Notes: generated by a model from the sequence alone, not told the origin. Shown: positions 42,404-51,471, counted from the first letter of the stretch. The stretch is DNA of 64,000 nt from Rhodococcus koreensis (GCF_900105905.1 NZ_FNSV01000005.1:7068001-7132000), one strand, 5' to 3'. A program made the numbers and translations.

Positions 42404-43999
42404 GTGAGCTTCAAGAGCCCGTTTCCGGACGTCGAGATCCCGAACCTCAGTGTCTACGATTTCCTGTTCGGTCGGGTCGACCCGGCGGATGCGGACCGGC
42501 CCGCACTGGTCGACGGCGCCTCCGGTGCGGTCACCACCTACCAAACCCTGGTCGGGCAGATCGACGGGGTCGCCGGGGCGCTGGCCGCCCGCGGCCTCGC
42601 GGTCGGTGAGGTGGTGGCCCTGCACTCACCGAACGTGCCCGCGTTCGCCGCGGTGTTCCACGGCATCCTGCGCGCCGGCGGCGTCGCCACCACCATCAAC
42701 GCCCTCTACACCGCCGAGGACATCGCCAAACAGCTCACCGACTCGCACGCGAAGTTCCTGTTCACCGTCTCCCCGCTGCTGCCGCAGGCGAAGGACGCGG
42801 CGGCGAGGGTCGGGATCCCCACCGAGAATGTGATCGTCCTCGACGGCGCCGACGGGCACCCGTCGCTGACCGATCTGCTCACCGAGGGCCACCCGGCGCC
42901 GGAGGTGTCGTTCGACCCGGCCACGCAGCTGGCGGTGCTGCCGTATTCGTCGGGGACCACCGGCCGCCCGAAGGGGGTGATGCTCACCCACCGCAACCTG
43001 GTCGCGAACGTGTGTCAGATCAACCCGCGGATGGGCATCGGCGCCGACGACAGGCTCCTGGCGGTGTTGCCGTTCTTCCACATCTACGGGATGACGGTGC
43101 TGCTCAACGCCGCCCTCTACAACCGGGCCGCCCTGGTGACGATGCCGAAGTTCGACCTCGTCGAGTTCTTGAGCATCGTCTCCGCCCAGCGGTGCACGTA
43201 TGTGTTCATCGCGCCGCCGGTCGCGGTGGCGTTGGCCAAGCACCCGTTGGTCGACGACTACGACCTGTCCTCGGTGCATTCGGTGTTCTCCGGTGCCGCC
43301 CCGCTGGATCAGGAACTGGGCAGGGCCGTCGCGAACCGGCTCGGTTGCCGGGTCCGGCAGGGGTACGGGATGTCGGAGATGAGCCCGGTCTCGCACGCGA
43401 TCCCGTTCGACCGGGACGACATCGCCCTCGACTCGGTCGGCCCGACGATCGCGAACATGGAATGCAAGCTCGTCGACCCCGCCACCGGGCAGGAGGTCGC
43501 CTACCCGGCCGAGGGGGTCAGCGCGCCGGGGGAGTTGTGGTGTGCGGGCCCGAACATCATGGCCGGGTACCTGGGCAACGAGGCGGCCACCGCGGAAACC
43601 CTGGATGCGGACGGGTTCCTGCACACCGGGGACATCGCGACCGTCGACGCCGAGGGGGTGGTGACGATCGTGGACCGGATGAAGGAGCTGATCAAGTACA
43701 AGGGGTATCAGGTGCCGCCGGCGGAGTTGGAGGCGCTGCTGCTGACGCACCCGCAGATCGCCGACGCCGCCGTCATCGGTGTCCTCGACGACGAGGGTGA
43801 GGAGGTGCCGAAGGCGTTCGTCGTCGCCCAGCCCGGTGCCGAGGATCTGGATGAGGCCGCGGTGATCGCGTTCGTCGCCGAACGGGTCTCCCCGCACAAG
43901 AAGGTCCGCAGGGTCGAGTTCATCGACCTCGTCCCCAAGTCCGCCGCAGGCAAGATCCTCCGCAAGGATCTCCGGGCCGGCGAGGCCCGCCGGAGCTGA
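42404..43999 (+). CDS. Acyl-CoA/4-coumarate-CoA ligase-type enzyme
   Basis: 531 residues, ANL superfamily. Phosphate loop YSSGTTGRPKGV (about 179-190), QGYGMSEMSP, HTGDIATVD, the hinge DRMKELIKYKGYQVPPAELE and the catalytic Lys in SAAGKILRKDL. This close match to plant 4-coumarate-CoA ligase signatures suggests an aromatic or medium-chain acid substrate. GTG at 42404 follows GGGAGA; the long frame upstream crosses the CRP site. It is inserted between the mshA-ybjN pair and gpmA and has its own CRP-type control. Confidence 0.92.
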   Translation: MSFKSPFPDVEIPNLSVYDFLFGRVDPADADRPALVDGASGAVTTYQTLVGQIDGVAGALAARGLAVGEVVALHSPNVPAFAAVFHGILRAGGVATTINALYTAEDIAKQLTDSHAKFLFTVSPLLPQAKDAAARVGIPTENVIVLDGADGHPSLTDLLTEGHPAPEVSFDPATQLAVLPYSSGTTGRPKGVMLTHRNLVANVCQINPRMGIGADDRLLAVLPFFHIYGMTVLLNAALYNRAALVTMPKFDLVEFLSIVSAQRCTYVFIAPPVAVALAKHPLVDDYDLSSVHSVFSGAAPLDQELGRAVANRLGCRVRQGYGMSEMSPVSHAIPFDRDDIALDSVGPTIANMECKLVDPATGQEVAYPAEGVSAPGELWCAGPNIMAGYLGNEAATAETLDADGFLHTGDIATVDAEGVVTIVDRMKELIKYKGYQVPPAELEALLLTHPQIADAAVIGVLDDEGEEVPKAFVVAQPGAEDLDEAAVIAFVAERVSPHKKVRRVEFIDLVPKSAAGKILRKDLRAGEARRS

Positions 44000-44051
44000 C
44001 GGCAGGGGTTCACGGCGCGAGGGTTCCGGCAGGCATGCCAGGATGAACGGC

Positions 44052-44798
44052 ATGAGTACCGGAACCCTTGTGCTGCTCCGCCACGGCGAGAGCGAATGGA
44101 ATGCGCTCAACTTGTTCACCGGCTGGGTGGACGTCCACCTGACCGATAAGGGCATCGCCGAGGGCAAGCGCGCCGGCGAATTGCTGCTCGAGCACAACCT
44201 GCTCCCCGACGTGCTGTACACGTCGCTGCTGCGCCGCGCCATCAGCACCGCCAACATCGCGCTCGACACGGCAGACCGGCACTGGATTCCCGTCATCCGC
44301 GACTGGCGTCTCAACGAGCGCCACTACGGCGCCCTGCAGGGACGCAACAAGGCGCAGGTCAAGGACAAGTACGGCGACGAGCAGTTCATGCTGTGGCGCC
44401 GCAGCTACGACACCCCGCCGCCGACGATCGAGGCCGGCAGCGAATACAGCCAGGACACCGATCCCCGCTACGCGAACCTCGACGAGGTCCCGCTCACGGA
44501 GTGCCTGAAGGACGTCGTCGTCCGCCTGATCCCGTACTGGGAAGACACCATCTCGGCCGATCTGAAGGCCGGCAAGACCGTCCTGATCACCGCGCACGGC
44601 AACTCGCTGCGTGCCCTCGTCAAGCACCTCGACGGAATCTCCGACGAGGACATCGCCGGGCTGAACATCCCCACGGGCATCCCGCTGCGCTACGACCTGG
44701 ACGAGAACCTGAAGCCGCTCAACCCCGGCGGCACCTACCTCGACCCCGAGGCGGCCGCCGCAGGCGCCGCCGCGGTCGCGAACCAGGGCGGGAAGTAA
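44052..44798 (+). CDS. gpmA: 2,3-bisphosphoglycerate-dependent phosphoglycerate mutase
   Basis: 248 residues, close to the 250 of E. coli GpmA. The catalytic phosphohistidine is in LLRHGESEWN, with RRAISTA, NERHYGALQG and the second His in ITAHGNSLRAL. It interconverts 3- and 2-phosphoglycerate in glycolysis. The ATG at 44052 is preferred to 44043 because AGGA lies at the correct spacing. Followed by a UUCG-loop terminator. Confidence 0.96.
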   Translation: MSTGTLVLLRHGESEWNALNLFTGWVDVHLTDKGIAEGKRAGELLLEHNLLPDVLYTSLLRRAISTANIALDTADRHWIPVIRDWRLNERHYGALQGRNKAQVKDKYGDEQFMLWRRSYDTPPPTIEAGSEYSQDTDPRYANLDEVPLTECLKDVVVRLIPYWEDTISADLKAGKTVLITAHGNSLRALVKHLDGISDEDIAGLNIPTGIPLRYDLDENLKPLNPGGTYLDPEAAAAGAAAVANQGGK

Positions 44799-44809
44799 CC
44801 CGTGCAACC

Positions 44810-44841
44810 GGCCGGACGTCCCGTTCGCGGGACGTCCGGCC
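44810..44841 (+). terminator. Terminator after gpmA
   Basis: 14-bp perfect GC-rich stem (44810-44823 with 44828-44841) closed by a TTCG tetraloop, 11 bp past the gpmA stop. Confidence 0.85.
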
Positions 44842-44935
44842 AACAGCAGGTTAACTGCGGACGAAGACTCCGGTTGCCGCGTGTGACGTGCGCGGAAATG
44901 CCTGGACCCTGCGTAACCGGCCCGCCGCGCGAACG

Positions 44936-44941
44936 TACGAT
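44936..44941 (+). promoter_or_regulatory. -10 box of a probable leaderless senX3 transcript
   Basis: TACGAT ends 6 bp before the GTG at 44948. The -35 region is weak (GTAACC at 44913-44918 would give 17 bp), consistent with an activated promoter. Confidence 0.45.
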
Positions 44942-44947
44942 TCAGGC

Positions 44948-46144
44948 GTGAGTGTTGTTCAAGCCGTCTTGCTTGCCATCGTGGGCGGCTTCGTCGGTGG
45001 CGTGCTGATCCCCATGCTGTCTACCCGGCAGGCGCAGCGAATGGAAGAAACGTCGGGGCTCACGATGTCGCAGGTCCTCGACCTGATCGTGCTGGCATCC
45101 GAGAGCGGCATCGCCGTGGTCGACCAGTTCCACGACGTCGTCCTGTTCAACCCCCGCGCCGAAGAGCTGGGCCTGGTGCGGAACCGGCTCGTCGACGACC
45201 GTGCGTGGGTGGCGGCGCTCCGCGTCCTCGAAACCGGCGAACCCGTCGAGGTCGACCTCAGCACCAAGAACCCGCAGCGGGGGCGCGACCGGATCGCGGT
45301 GCGCGGCACCGCACGACTGCTCAGCAAGGAAGACCACAACTTCGTGGTCCTGTTCGCCGACGACGACTCCGAGCAGGTGCGGATGGAAGCGACCCGCCGC
45401 GACTTCGTCGCCAACGTCAGCCACGAACTCAAGACCCCGGTCGGCGCGATGGGACTGCTCGCGGAGGCACTTCTCGAATCGGCGGACGACCCCGATTCGG
45501 TCCGGCACTTCGGCGAACGCGTGCTCGGTGAATCCGTCAGGCTCGGCAAGATGGTCACCGAACTGATCGCGCTGTCCCGGCTGCAGGGCGCCGAGAAGCT
45601 GCCCGACCTCGAGGCCGTCGCCGTCGACGAGGTGGTGGACGAGGCCCTGCAGCGTTGCAAGATCTCCGCGGAAGCCGCAGGCATCGCCGTCACCACGGAC
45701 CACAACAGCGGCTACGAAGTGCTCGGCGACCGCGCGCTGCTCGTCACCGCGCTGTCCAACCTGGTGCAGAACGCCATCGCCTATTCGCCGAAGGGATCCC
45801 CGGTCTCGGTGAGCCGGTCCATCCGCGGCGACAACGTGGCGATCTCGGTGACCGACCGCGGCGAAGGCATCGCCAAGGCCGACCAGGAACGCGTCTTCGA
45901 ACGTTTCTTCCGCGTCGACAAGGCGCGGGCCCGGGCGACCGGCGGAACGGGACTCGGCCTCGCGATCGTCAAGCACGTGGCCGCCAACCACAACGGATCG
46001 ATCGACCTGTGGAGCAAGCCAGGAACGGGTTCGACGTTTACCCTGCAGATTCCTGCACACATCGAGACAGTAGAGACGAACGGCGGGGACGCCGACGGCG
46101 GAACTGTCGGGAGGAGAGAAACCGGTATGGAGGCCAAGCGATGA
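44948..46144 (+). CDS. senX3: Sensor histidine kinase SenX3
   Basis: 398 residues: one N-terminal membrane helix (about 4-24), a PAS-like region (45-140), the H-box with phospho-acceptor His159 in FVANVSHELKTPVGAM, and a HATPase domain (N-box NLVQNAIAYSPKG, G boxes DRGEGI and GTGLGLAI). With RegX3 it forms the phosphate-limitation two-component system. The GTG at 44948 is placed at a predicted leaderless start. The stop overlaps the regX3 ATG by 4 bases. Confidence 0.95.
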   Translation: MSVVQAVLLAIVGGFVGGVLIPMLSTRQAQRMEETSGLTMSQVLDLIVLASESGIAVVDQFHDVVLFNPRAEELGLVRNRLVDDRAWVAALRVLETGEPVEVDLSTKNPQRGRDRIAVRGTARLLSKEDHNFVVLFADDDSEQVRMEATRRDFVANVSHELKTPVGAMGLLAEALLESADDPDSVRHFGERVLGESVRLGKMVTELIALSRLQGAEKLPDLEAVAVDEVVDEALQRCKISAEAAGIAVTTDHNSGYEVLGDRALLVTALSNLVQNAIAYSPKGSPVSVSRSIRGDNVAISVTDRGEGIAKADQERVFERFFRVDKARARATGGTGLGLAIVKHVAANHNGSIDLWSKPGTGSTFTLQIPAHIETVETNGGDADGGTVGRRETGMEAKR

Positions 46145-46830
46145 CAAGTGTGCTGATCGTGGAAGACGAGGAGTCACTGGCCGACCCATTGGCCTTCCTG
46201 CTTCGCAAGGAAGGATTCGAGACGACGATCGTCGGCGACGGACCGTCCGCGCTCGCCGAGTTCGACCGGGCCGGTGCCGACATCGTCCTCCTCGACCTCA
46301 TGCTGCCCGGCATGAGCGGCACGGACGTCTGCAAGCAACTCCGCAGCCGATCCGGTGTCCCCGTCATCATGGTGACGGCACGGGACAGCGAGATCGACAA
46401 GGTGGTGGGTCTCGAACTCGGCGCCGACGACTACGTGACCAAGCCGTATTCGGCGCGGGAACTGATCGCCCGCATCCGCGCGGTGCTGCGCCGCGGCGTC
46501 GACAGCGAACTCGACGTCGCGCAGGACTCGGCAGTCCTCGAGGCCGGACCGGTCCGGATGGACGTCGAACGGCACGTGGTGCAGGTGAACGGTGACGCCG
46601 TCACGCTGCCGCTCAAGGAGTTCGACCTCCTCGAGTACCTGCTGCGGAACTCGGGCCGGGTACTCACCCGCGGACAGTTGATCGACCGGGTGTGGGGCGC
46701 GGACTACGTCGGCGACACCAAGACCCTCGACGTGCACGTCAAGCGTCTGCGCTCGAAGATCGAGACCGACCCGGCGAAGCCGGAACACCTCGTCACCGTC
46801 CGCGGGCTGGGCTACAAACTGGAGGCGTGA
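46141..46830 (+). CDS. regX3: Response regulator RegX3
   Basis: 229 residues, OmpR/PhoB type. The receiver domain (1-120) has phospho-acceptor Asp52 in LLDLMLPG, acidic D9/E10 region and Lys in VTKPYSA. The C-terminal winged helix is at about 130-228 (LLEYLLRNSGRVLTRGQLIDRVWG read in parts, ending VRGLGYKLEA). It controls phosphate-starvation genes after phosphorylation by SenX3. ATGA overlap with senX3. It ends 26 bp before a repeat-family hairpin. Confidence 0.96.
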   Translation: MTSVLIVEDEESLADPLAFLLRKEGFETTIVGDGPSALAEFDRAGADIVLLDLMLPGMSGTDVCKQLRSRSGVPVIMVTARDSEIDKVVGLELGADDYVTKPYSARELIARIRAVLRRGVDSELDVAQDSAVLEAGPVRMDVERHVVQVNGDAVTLPLKEFDLLEYLLRNSGRVLTRGQLIDRVWGADYVGDTKTLDVHVKRLRSKIETDPAKPEHLVTVRGLGYKLEA

Positions 46831-46856
46831 GCGGACGCCGATCCGCCACGGTTGCG

Positions 46857-46908
46857 CACGAATTCGTCAGCCGCACAGGCAATTGCCGGTGCGGCTGACG
46901 AATTCGTG
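46857..46908. terminator. 20-bp hairpin, repeat-family copy 3
   Basis: Arms 46857-46876 and 46889-46908, extended past one mismatch by GGC/GCC with an AATT loop. Between convergent regX3 and the small secreted-protein gene. Segment 46861-46911 is 48/51 identical to 34709-34759. Confidence 0.8.
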
Positions 46909-46932
46909 GGCGTGTGCCGGAACGGGCGACTG

Positions 46933-47268
46933 TCAGAACGGGTTGTACACCCAGACGCCGCGGAACGGCGCCGAGATGATCTGCGTGATCGCGTGCTCGC
47001 GGCCCTGGTCGTCGAACTGCCTGCAGTAGACCGCGACGTAGTGTCCGTCGCCCTTGCACTCGATGACCCTGCCGGTTCCGTACGGGCTCAGGACGAGGGC
47101 CCGGTCAGCCTTGTCGCCGAAGGCGCCCGGATCGAACGGTGCGACGAAGTTCGCCGTCTTGTCATAGAAGGTGTTCCAGTCCGGGGTCGGGTCGGCGGAC
47201 GCGGTCGGCGCGAGAGCGAGCGTTGCGGCGGCGGTCAGCAGGGCACCGGTCAGAATGCGAGCGAACAT
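46933..47268 (-). CDS. Small secreted protein
   Basis: 111 residues with a clear signal peptide (MFARILTGALLTAAATLALA then PTASA-D, cleavage after Ala25). The mature part is about 86 residues with two cysteines (ECKGDGHYVAVYCRQF) that may form a disulfide, and ends VWVYNPF. No family recognised with confidence; similar small exported proteins are common in rhodococci. RBS GGGAGAG. Confidence 0.75.
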   Translation of the reverse strand: MFARILTGALLTAAATLALAPTASADPTPDWNTFYDKTANFVAPFDPGAFGDKADRALVLSPYGTGRVIECKGDGHYVAVYCRQFDDQGREHAITQIISAPFRGVWVYNPF

Positions 47269-47337
47269 GATCTCTCCCGTCGTGGCTGTGCCCGGAATGG
47301 GGCCGTGACGGCTAAATCGACCGGCAGGTCCGATCCG

Positions 47338-48156
47338 TTACCCGGCGGCCCTCTTCTGTGCGGCCACGGTCGCGGGATGCACGGCGACGAGTCCGAGGCC
47401 GGCCCTGCGCTTGCACAGCGTCGCCAATTCCGCGTACGCGGCCTTGCCGAGCAGCTCCGTCAGCTCTGGCGCGTACGACTGCCAGACGGCCTTGGCGCCC
47501 ACGTGGGCGTCGGGTGAGCCCGAGCAGTACCAGTCCAGGTCCGAGCCGCCCTCACCCCAGCCACGCCGGTCGTACTCGGTGATGGTGGTCTTGAGGATCT
47601 GCTCGCCGTCGGGGCGTTCCACCCACTCCTGGGTGCGGCGGATCGGAAGCTGCCAGCACACGTCGGGCTTGACCTCGAGCGGCTCGATCCCGCGCTCGAG
47701 CGCCATCGAGTGCAGCGCGCAACCGACGCCGCCCTCGAAGCCGGGGCGGTTCAGGAAGATGCAGGCCCCCTGATACCGGCGGGTGCGCAGCGCGGGCTCG
47801 TCCTCGAGGTCGTCCTCCTCGATGTACCCCTTCTTGCCGAGCCCCTTCTCCATGAACTGCCAGTTCTCGGGTGTGAGCAGCTTCACTGACTTGTTCAGCT
47901 TCTCCAAATCCTCCTCGTCGGAGAGGAACGCGCCGTGCGAACAGCAGCCGTCGTCCGGCCGGCCGCCGATGATGCCCTGGCAGGCCGGAGTGCCGAACAC
48001 GCAGGTCCAGTGGGATAGCAGCCACGTCATGTCCGCGGCGATGAGGTGCTCGGCGTTGTCGGGATCGGGAAATTCGACCCATTCGCGAGCGAAGTCGAGG
48101 GGTACTTCGGGGCTGGGTGTCATCTTGTGTGAACGCCCTGCTTTACGTGCTGTCAC
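47338..48156 (-). CDS. Cysteine-rich conserved protein (Rv0495c-like)
   Basis: 272 residues. Cysteine groups CVFGTPACQG, DDGCCSHGAF, GACIFLNR, GVGCALH, CWQLPIR and WYCSG look like a metal or Fe-S cluster site of the YkgJ/DUF3109 kind. It is conserved next to ppx in mycobacteria, function unknown. GTG at 48156 is taken; ATG at 48123 (MTPSPEVPLDF) is an equally good start. Divergent from ppx1 across about 33 bp. Confidence 0.8.
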   Translation of the reverse strand: MTARKAGRSHKMTPSPEVPLDFAREWVEFPDPDNAEHLIAADMTWLLSHWTCVFGTPACQGIIGGRPDDGCCSHGAFLSDEEDLEKLNKSVKLLTPENWQFMEKGLGKKGYIEEDDLEDEPALRTRRYQGACIFLNRPGFEGGVGCALHSMALERGIEPLEVKPDVCWQLPIRRTQEWVERPDGEQILKTTITEYDRRGWGEGGSDLDWYCSGSPDAHVGAKAVWQSYAPELTELLGKAAYAELATLCKRRAGLGLVAVHPATVAAQKRAAG

Positions 48157-48177
48157 AAAGCCCGACGGTAGACCCAG

Positions 48178-48183
48178 TACCGT
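48178..48183 (+). promoter_or_regulatory. -10 box of a probable leaderless ppx1 transcript
   Basis: TACCGT ends 6 bp before the GTG at 48190. Confidence 0.45.
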
Positions 48184-48189
48184 GTCAAT

Positions 48190-49143
48190 GTGCGACTAGG
48201 GGTACTCGACGTCGGAAGCAACACCGTCCATCTTCTCGTAGTGGACGCCCACAGGGGCGGCCACCCCACACCGATGAGTTCGACCAAGTCGACTCTGAGG
48301 CTTGCGGAGAACACCGACGATCGGGGTGACATCACCGCTCAAGGTGCAGATCGCCTGGTCACGACGGTGGCAGACTTCTCCAGCATCGCGAGGACATCCG
48401 GGTGCGGTGAACTCATGGCCTTCGCGACGTCCGCCGTCCGCGACGCCAACAACTCGGACGACGTGCTCGCGCGCGTGCACGACGAGACCGGCGTGATGCT
48501 GGAGGTCCTGTCGGGTGTCGACGAGGCGCGGCTGACGTTCCTCGCCGTGCGCCGCTGGTTCGGGTGGAGCGCCGGCCGCATCCTGAACCTCGACATCGGC
48601 GGCGGATCCCTCGAGCTGACGACGGGCGGCGACGAGGACCCGGACGTCGCGCTGTCGCTGCAACTCGGCGCGGGACGGCTCACCCGGGACTGGCTCGAGG
48701 CAGACCCGCCGGGCAAGCGTCGCGTGGCGGTGCTGAGGGACTGGCTGGACGCCGAACTGACCGTCCCGGCGAAGGAACTGCGCACGGCGGGGCAGTGGGA
48801 CCGGGCCGTCGGCACGTCGAAGACGTTCCGCTCGCTGGCCCGGCTGACGGGCGCCGCACCGTCCGGCGCGGGCCCGCGGGTCAAGCGCACGCTCACCGCC
48901 AGCGGTCTCAGGCAACTCATAGCTTTCATTTCGCGGATGACGGCCTCGGACCGTGCAGAATTAGAAGGGGTGAGCTCCGACAGGTCGCAGCAGATCGTGG
49001 CCGGAGCGCTCGTTGCGGAGGCCAGCATGAGAGCACTGGGCGTGGAGGAACTCGAAATCTGCCCCTGGGCTCTGCGCGAGGGATTGATCCTCCGCAAGCT
49101 CGATACGGAAATGGGCGGTGAATTGATGGTGGGTGCTCGATGA
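48190..49143 (+). CDS. ppx1: Ppx/GppA phosphatase (exopolyphosphatase 1)
   Basis: 317 residues of the ASKHA fold. GVLDVGSNTVHLLVVD is the first phosphate loop, ATSAVRDANN follows, and LNLDIGGGSLEL is the second loop. It lacks the C-terminal HD-like domain of long GppA proteins, like M. tuberculosis Ppx1 (Rv0496), which degrades short-chain polyphosphate; this also affects (p)ppGpp metabolism. The stop overlaps the next gene (ATGA). Downstream of senX3-regX3, a phosphate-linked context. Confidence 0.88.
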   Translation: MRLGVLDVGSNTVHLLVVDAHRGGHPTPMSSTKSTLRLAENTDDRGDITAQGADRLVTTVADFSSIARTSGCGELMAFATSAVRDANNSDDVLARVHDETGVMLEVLSGVDEARLTFLAVRRWFGWSAGRILNLDIGGGSLELTTGGDEDPDVALSLQLGAGRLTRDWLEADPPGKRRVAVLRDWLDAELTVPAKELRTAGQWDRAVGTSKTFRSLARLTGAAPSGAGPRVKRTLTASGLRQLIAFISRMTASDRAELEGVSSDRSQQIVAGALVAEASMRALGVEELEICPWALREGLILRKLDTEMGGELMVGAR

Positions 49144-50438
49144 CCGAGGACAGTCAGCAGATCTCTGTGTCAGAACTGCTCAAACGCAACGGGCAGCAGG
49201 TGGAGTCCCGGGGCGGGCGGCGTCGGCGCGGCGTCGCGGGAGGAATCTCCGTCGCCGAGTTGACCGGTGAAATTCCGGTGGTCCGGGATCCGTCCGAATC
49301 GCGGGCACTCGAATCCGAACCCGAACCGGAACCGGCCGCGCCCGAGCCGTCGCGCACACCCACGCCGACAGCACCGTCGGCGCCGGCAGCACCGTCGGCG
49401 AGGGCCGACGAGCGCACGGCCGCTTTCAAGGCTCCATTCGACGACAGCGACGATGACGACGACGAACCCATCGCCAGTCGCCCCGCCGGCCGTGGCCGCG
49501 CCGTGGTGTCGGGCGGGACGTCGCGCGAAAACCAGGGAACCTGGGTCAGCCGGTCCGTCCGGAAGGAACCGCCGGCGCCGCAGGCCGCCGCCACGCCGGC
49601 TCCGACGGTGGCCGCCCCGATCGTGAAGAAGCCGGAGCCGACCGCCGCCGCTCCGCGGGTGACACCGGCGCCGAAGGCCGAACCCCCGGCCAAGCCCGAC
49701 ACAACGGCCAAGCCCGACACAACGGCCAAGCTCGACACAACGGCCAAGGCCGAACCGGCCGCGAAGTCCGACGCACCCGCGAAGCCCGAGGCCCCGGCGA
49801 AACCCGGAACCCCGGCGAAGGCGGGCGCCGCAGCGAAGTCGGGTACGGCAGCGAAGTCGGGTACGGCAGCGGCGTCGAACGGCGCGTCGAAGTTCGTGAA
49901 GACGCCGAAGCCGGAGGCTCCCGCCAAGGCGAAGCCGGAGCCCGCGCTGCTGTCCGGATCGACGCTGGCCGGCGACCTGATGCGTCAGTCCCGGGACTCG
50001 GATGCGGCGAACGCGGCCGAGGAGACGGACCTCATCGAGGCCGCCACCGACGAGGCGGACACCGGCCAGCACGACGACACGCAGAAGTCCGACACCCCGC
50101 GCCGTTCCCGCAAGGAGGCGAAGGCGGAGAAGGCCGCGAAAGCGGAGAAGACAGGCAAGGACGAGGCCGGCGAGAACTCCACCCGTGAGTGGGCCGTTCT
50201 CATCGGCCAGGGTGTGGTGGCCGTGATCGCCGGGGCCCTGCTCTTCAAGGGTTTCGAGAAGCTGTGGGACGTCTTCCCGTGGGTCGCGCTGATTCTGGCG
50301 CTGCTCGTCATCGTGGGCCTGGTCGCCATGGTCCGCATCCTGCGCCGCACCGACGACATCACCAGCTTCGTGATCGCCGTCGTCGTCGGGATGATCGTCA
50401 CTCTGGGGCCGTTAGCCTTCATGCTTGCGTCGGGCTGA
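49140..50438 (+). CDS. Membrane protein with long disordered Ala/Pro/Lys-rich region
   Basis: 432 residues. The first 30 contain ISVSELLKRNG and a basic stretch. Residues about 55-345 are low-complexity, rich in Ala, Pro, Lys and Asp. Three or so membrane helices follow (about 352-432, VLIGQGVVAVIAGALLF onwards). Homologue of M. tuberculosis Rv0497 by position and layout. Imperfect repeats AKPDTT (three units) and AKSGTA (two units) mark the disordered part. The cytoplasmic region may bind partners; function unknown. ATGA overlap with ppx1. Confidence 0.8.
   Translation: MTEDSQQISVSELLKRNGQQVESRGGRRRRGVAGGISVAELTGEIPVVRDPSESRALESEPEPEPAAPEPSRTPTPTAPSAPAAPSARADERTAAFKAPFDDSDDDDDEPIASRPAGRGRAVVSGGTSRENQGTWVSRSVRKEPPAPQAAATPAPTVAAPIVKKPEPTAAAPRVTPAPKAEPPAKPDTTAKPDTTAKLDTTAKAEPAAKSDAPAKPEAPAKPGTPAKAGAAAKSGTAAKSGTAAASNGASKFVKTPKPEAPAKAKPEPALLSGSTLAGDLMRQSRDSDAANAAEETDLIEAATDEADTGQHDDTQKSDTPRRSRKEAKAEKAAKAEKTGKDEAGENSTREWAVLIGQGVVAVIAGALLFKGFEKLWDVFPWVALILALLVIVGLVAMVRILRRTDDITSFVIAVVVGMIVTLGPLAFMLASG
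49689..49742 (+). repeat. 18-bp coding tandem repeat, three units
   Basis: Three consecutive 18-bp units (49689-49706, 49707-49724, 49725-49742) encode AKPDTT, AKPDTT, AKLDTT. Near-identical at DNA level, so likely to vary in copy number between strains. Confidence 0.75.
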
Positions 50439-50445
50439 GTTGCTC

Positions 50446-51387
50446 ATGGTCGGGGACAGTGGGCACGAGCAGGTTCGACGGTCACCGCGTGGGCGGAAGG
50501 TACTGGTGGGCCTGTCGACGGCCTCGGTGTACCCGGAGAACACCGAGGCGGCCTTCCGGTACGCGGCCGATCTGGGATACGACGGCGTCGAACTGATGGT
50601 GTGGGCCGAATCGGTCAGCCAGGACGCCGCCGCCGTGGCCGGGCTGGTGCGCAGGTACGCGATCCCGGTTCAGGCGATCCACGCGCCGTGCCTGCTCATC
50701 TCGCAGCGGGTGTGGGGCGCCGACCCCGTCGCGAAGCTGGAGCGTTCCGTCCGCACCGCCGAATCGCTCGGGGCGACGAGCGTCGTGGTGCACCCCCCGT
50801 TCCGCTGGCAGCGCCGGTACGCCGACGGCTTCGCCGATCAGGTGGCCGACCTGGAACGGCGCAGCGACGTGATCGTCGCGGTGGAGAACATGTTCCCGAT
50901 GCGGGCGGACGGCTTCTTCGGCAGCAAGGAGAGATCCGCCGAGCGGTTGCGGCGGCGGGGCGGACCCGGGGCCGCGCTGTCGGCGTTCAGCCCGTCCTAC
51001 GACCCCACCGATTCGGGGCACGCCCACTACACGCTCGACCTGTCGCACACGGCCACGGCCGGGATGGATGCGATGAAACTGGCGGAGCGGATGGGGGAGG
51101 GCCTCGCGCATCTCCACCTCGCCGACGGCCGGGGCGCGTCGATGGACGAGCACCTCATTCCCGGTCACGGCGCCCAGCCCTGCGCGCAGCTGTGCCGGCA
51201 CCTCGTCGACACCGGGTTCGACGGGCAGGCCGTGGTCGAGATCAACACGCAGAACGCCCGAACCCGCCGGGAACGGTCGTCGATGCTCGCGCAGGCGCTG
51301 GCCTTCGCCCGTGAACATCTCGAACCGGGACGCGCCGCGTCGGGGTCGCCACGCAGCCACTCCGGTGGCGATCACGACGACACCTGA
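50446..51387 (+). CDS. Sugar phosphate isomerase/epimerase-like TIM-barrel protein
   Basis: 313 residues of the xylose-isomerase-like (AP endonuclease 2) fold: VGLSTASVYPENTEAAFRYAADLGYDGVEL (read in parts), HPPFRWQ, VENMFP and DLSHTATAG give candidate metal ligands (His, Glu, Asp, His). Rv0498-like by position. Substrate unknown. The ATG at 50446 follows the upstream stop by 7 bp; a TTG at 50425 is less likely. Confidence 0.82.
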   Translation: MVGDSGHEQVRRSPRGRKVLVGLSTASVYPENTEAAFRYAADLGYDGVELMVWAESVSQDAAAVAGLVRRYAIPVQAIHAPCLLISQRVWGADPVAKLERSVRTAESLGATSVVVHPPFRWQRRYADGFADQVADLERRSDVIVAVENMFPMRADGFFGSKERSAERLRRRGGPGAALSAFSPSYDPTDSGHAHYTLDLSHTATAGMDAMKLAERMGEGLAHLHLADGRGASMDEHLIPGHGAQPCAQLCRHLVDTGFDGQAVVEINTQNARTRRERSSMLAQALAFAREHLEPGRAASGSPRSHSGGDHDDT

Positions 51388-51429
51388 GGCGTCTGCCGAG
51401 TTTCTCCTGCGGTAAGCTCGGGGCCACAT

Positions 51430-51448
51430 TGGATAGCTTCAGTATCCA
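51430..51448. promoter_or_regulatory. Dyad upstream of the MerR-type gene
   Basis: TGGATA-N7-TATCCA, 24 bp before the GTG at 51472. MerR proteins bind dyads between -35 and -10 of their target promoter, often including their own. Confidence 0.5.
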
Positions 51449-51471
51449 GTCTGGTTGTCGAAGGAGGGGCC

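Noticed and set aside
49689..49890. Direct repeats that might suggest a CRISPR or minisatellite
   Set aside because: Repeats are 18 bp, contiguous without spacers, in frame and encode AKPDTT/AKSGTA units of a disordered protein region.
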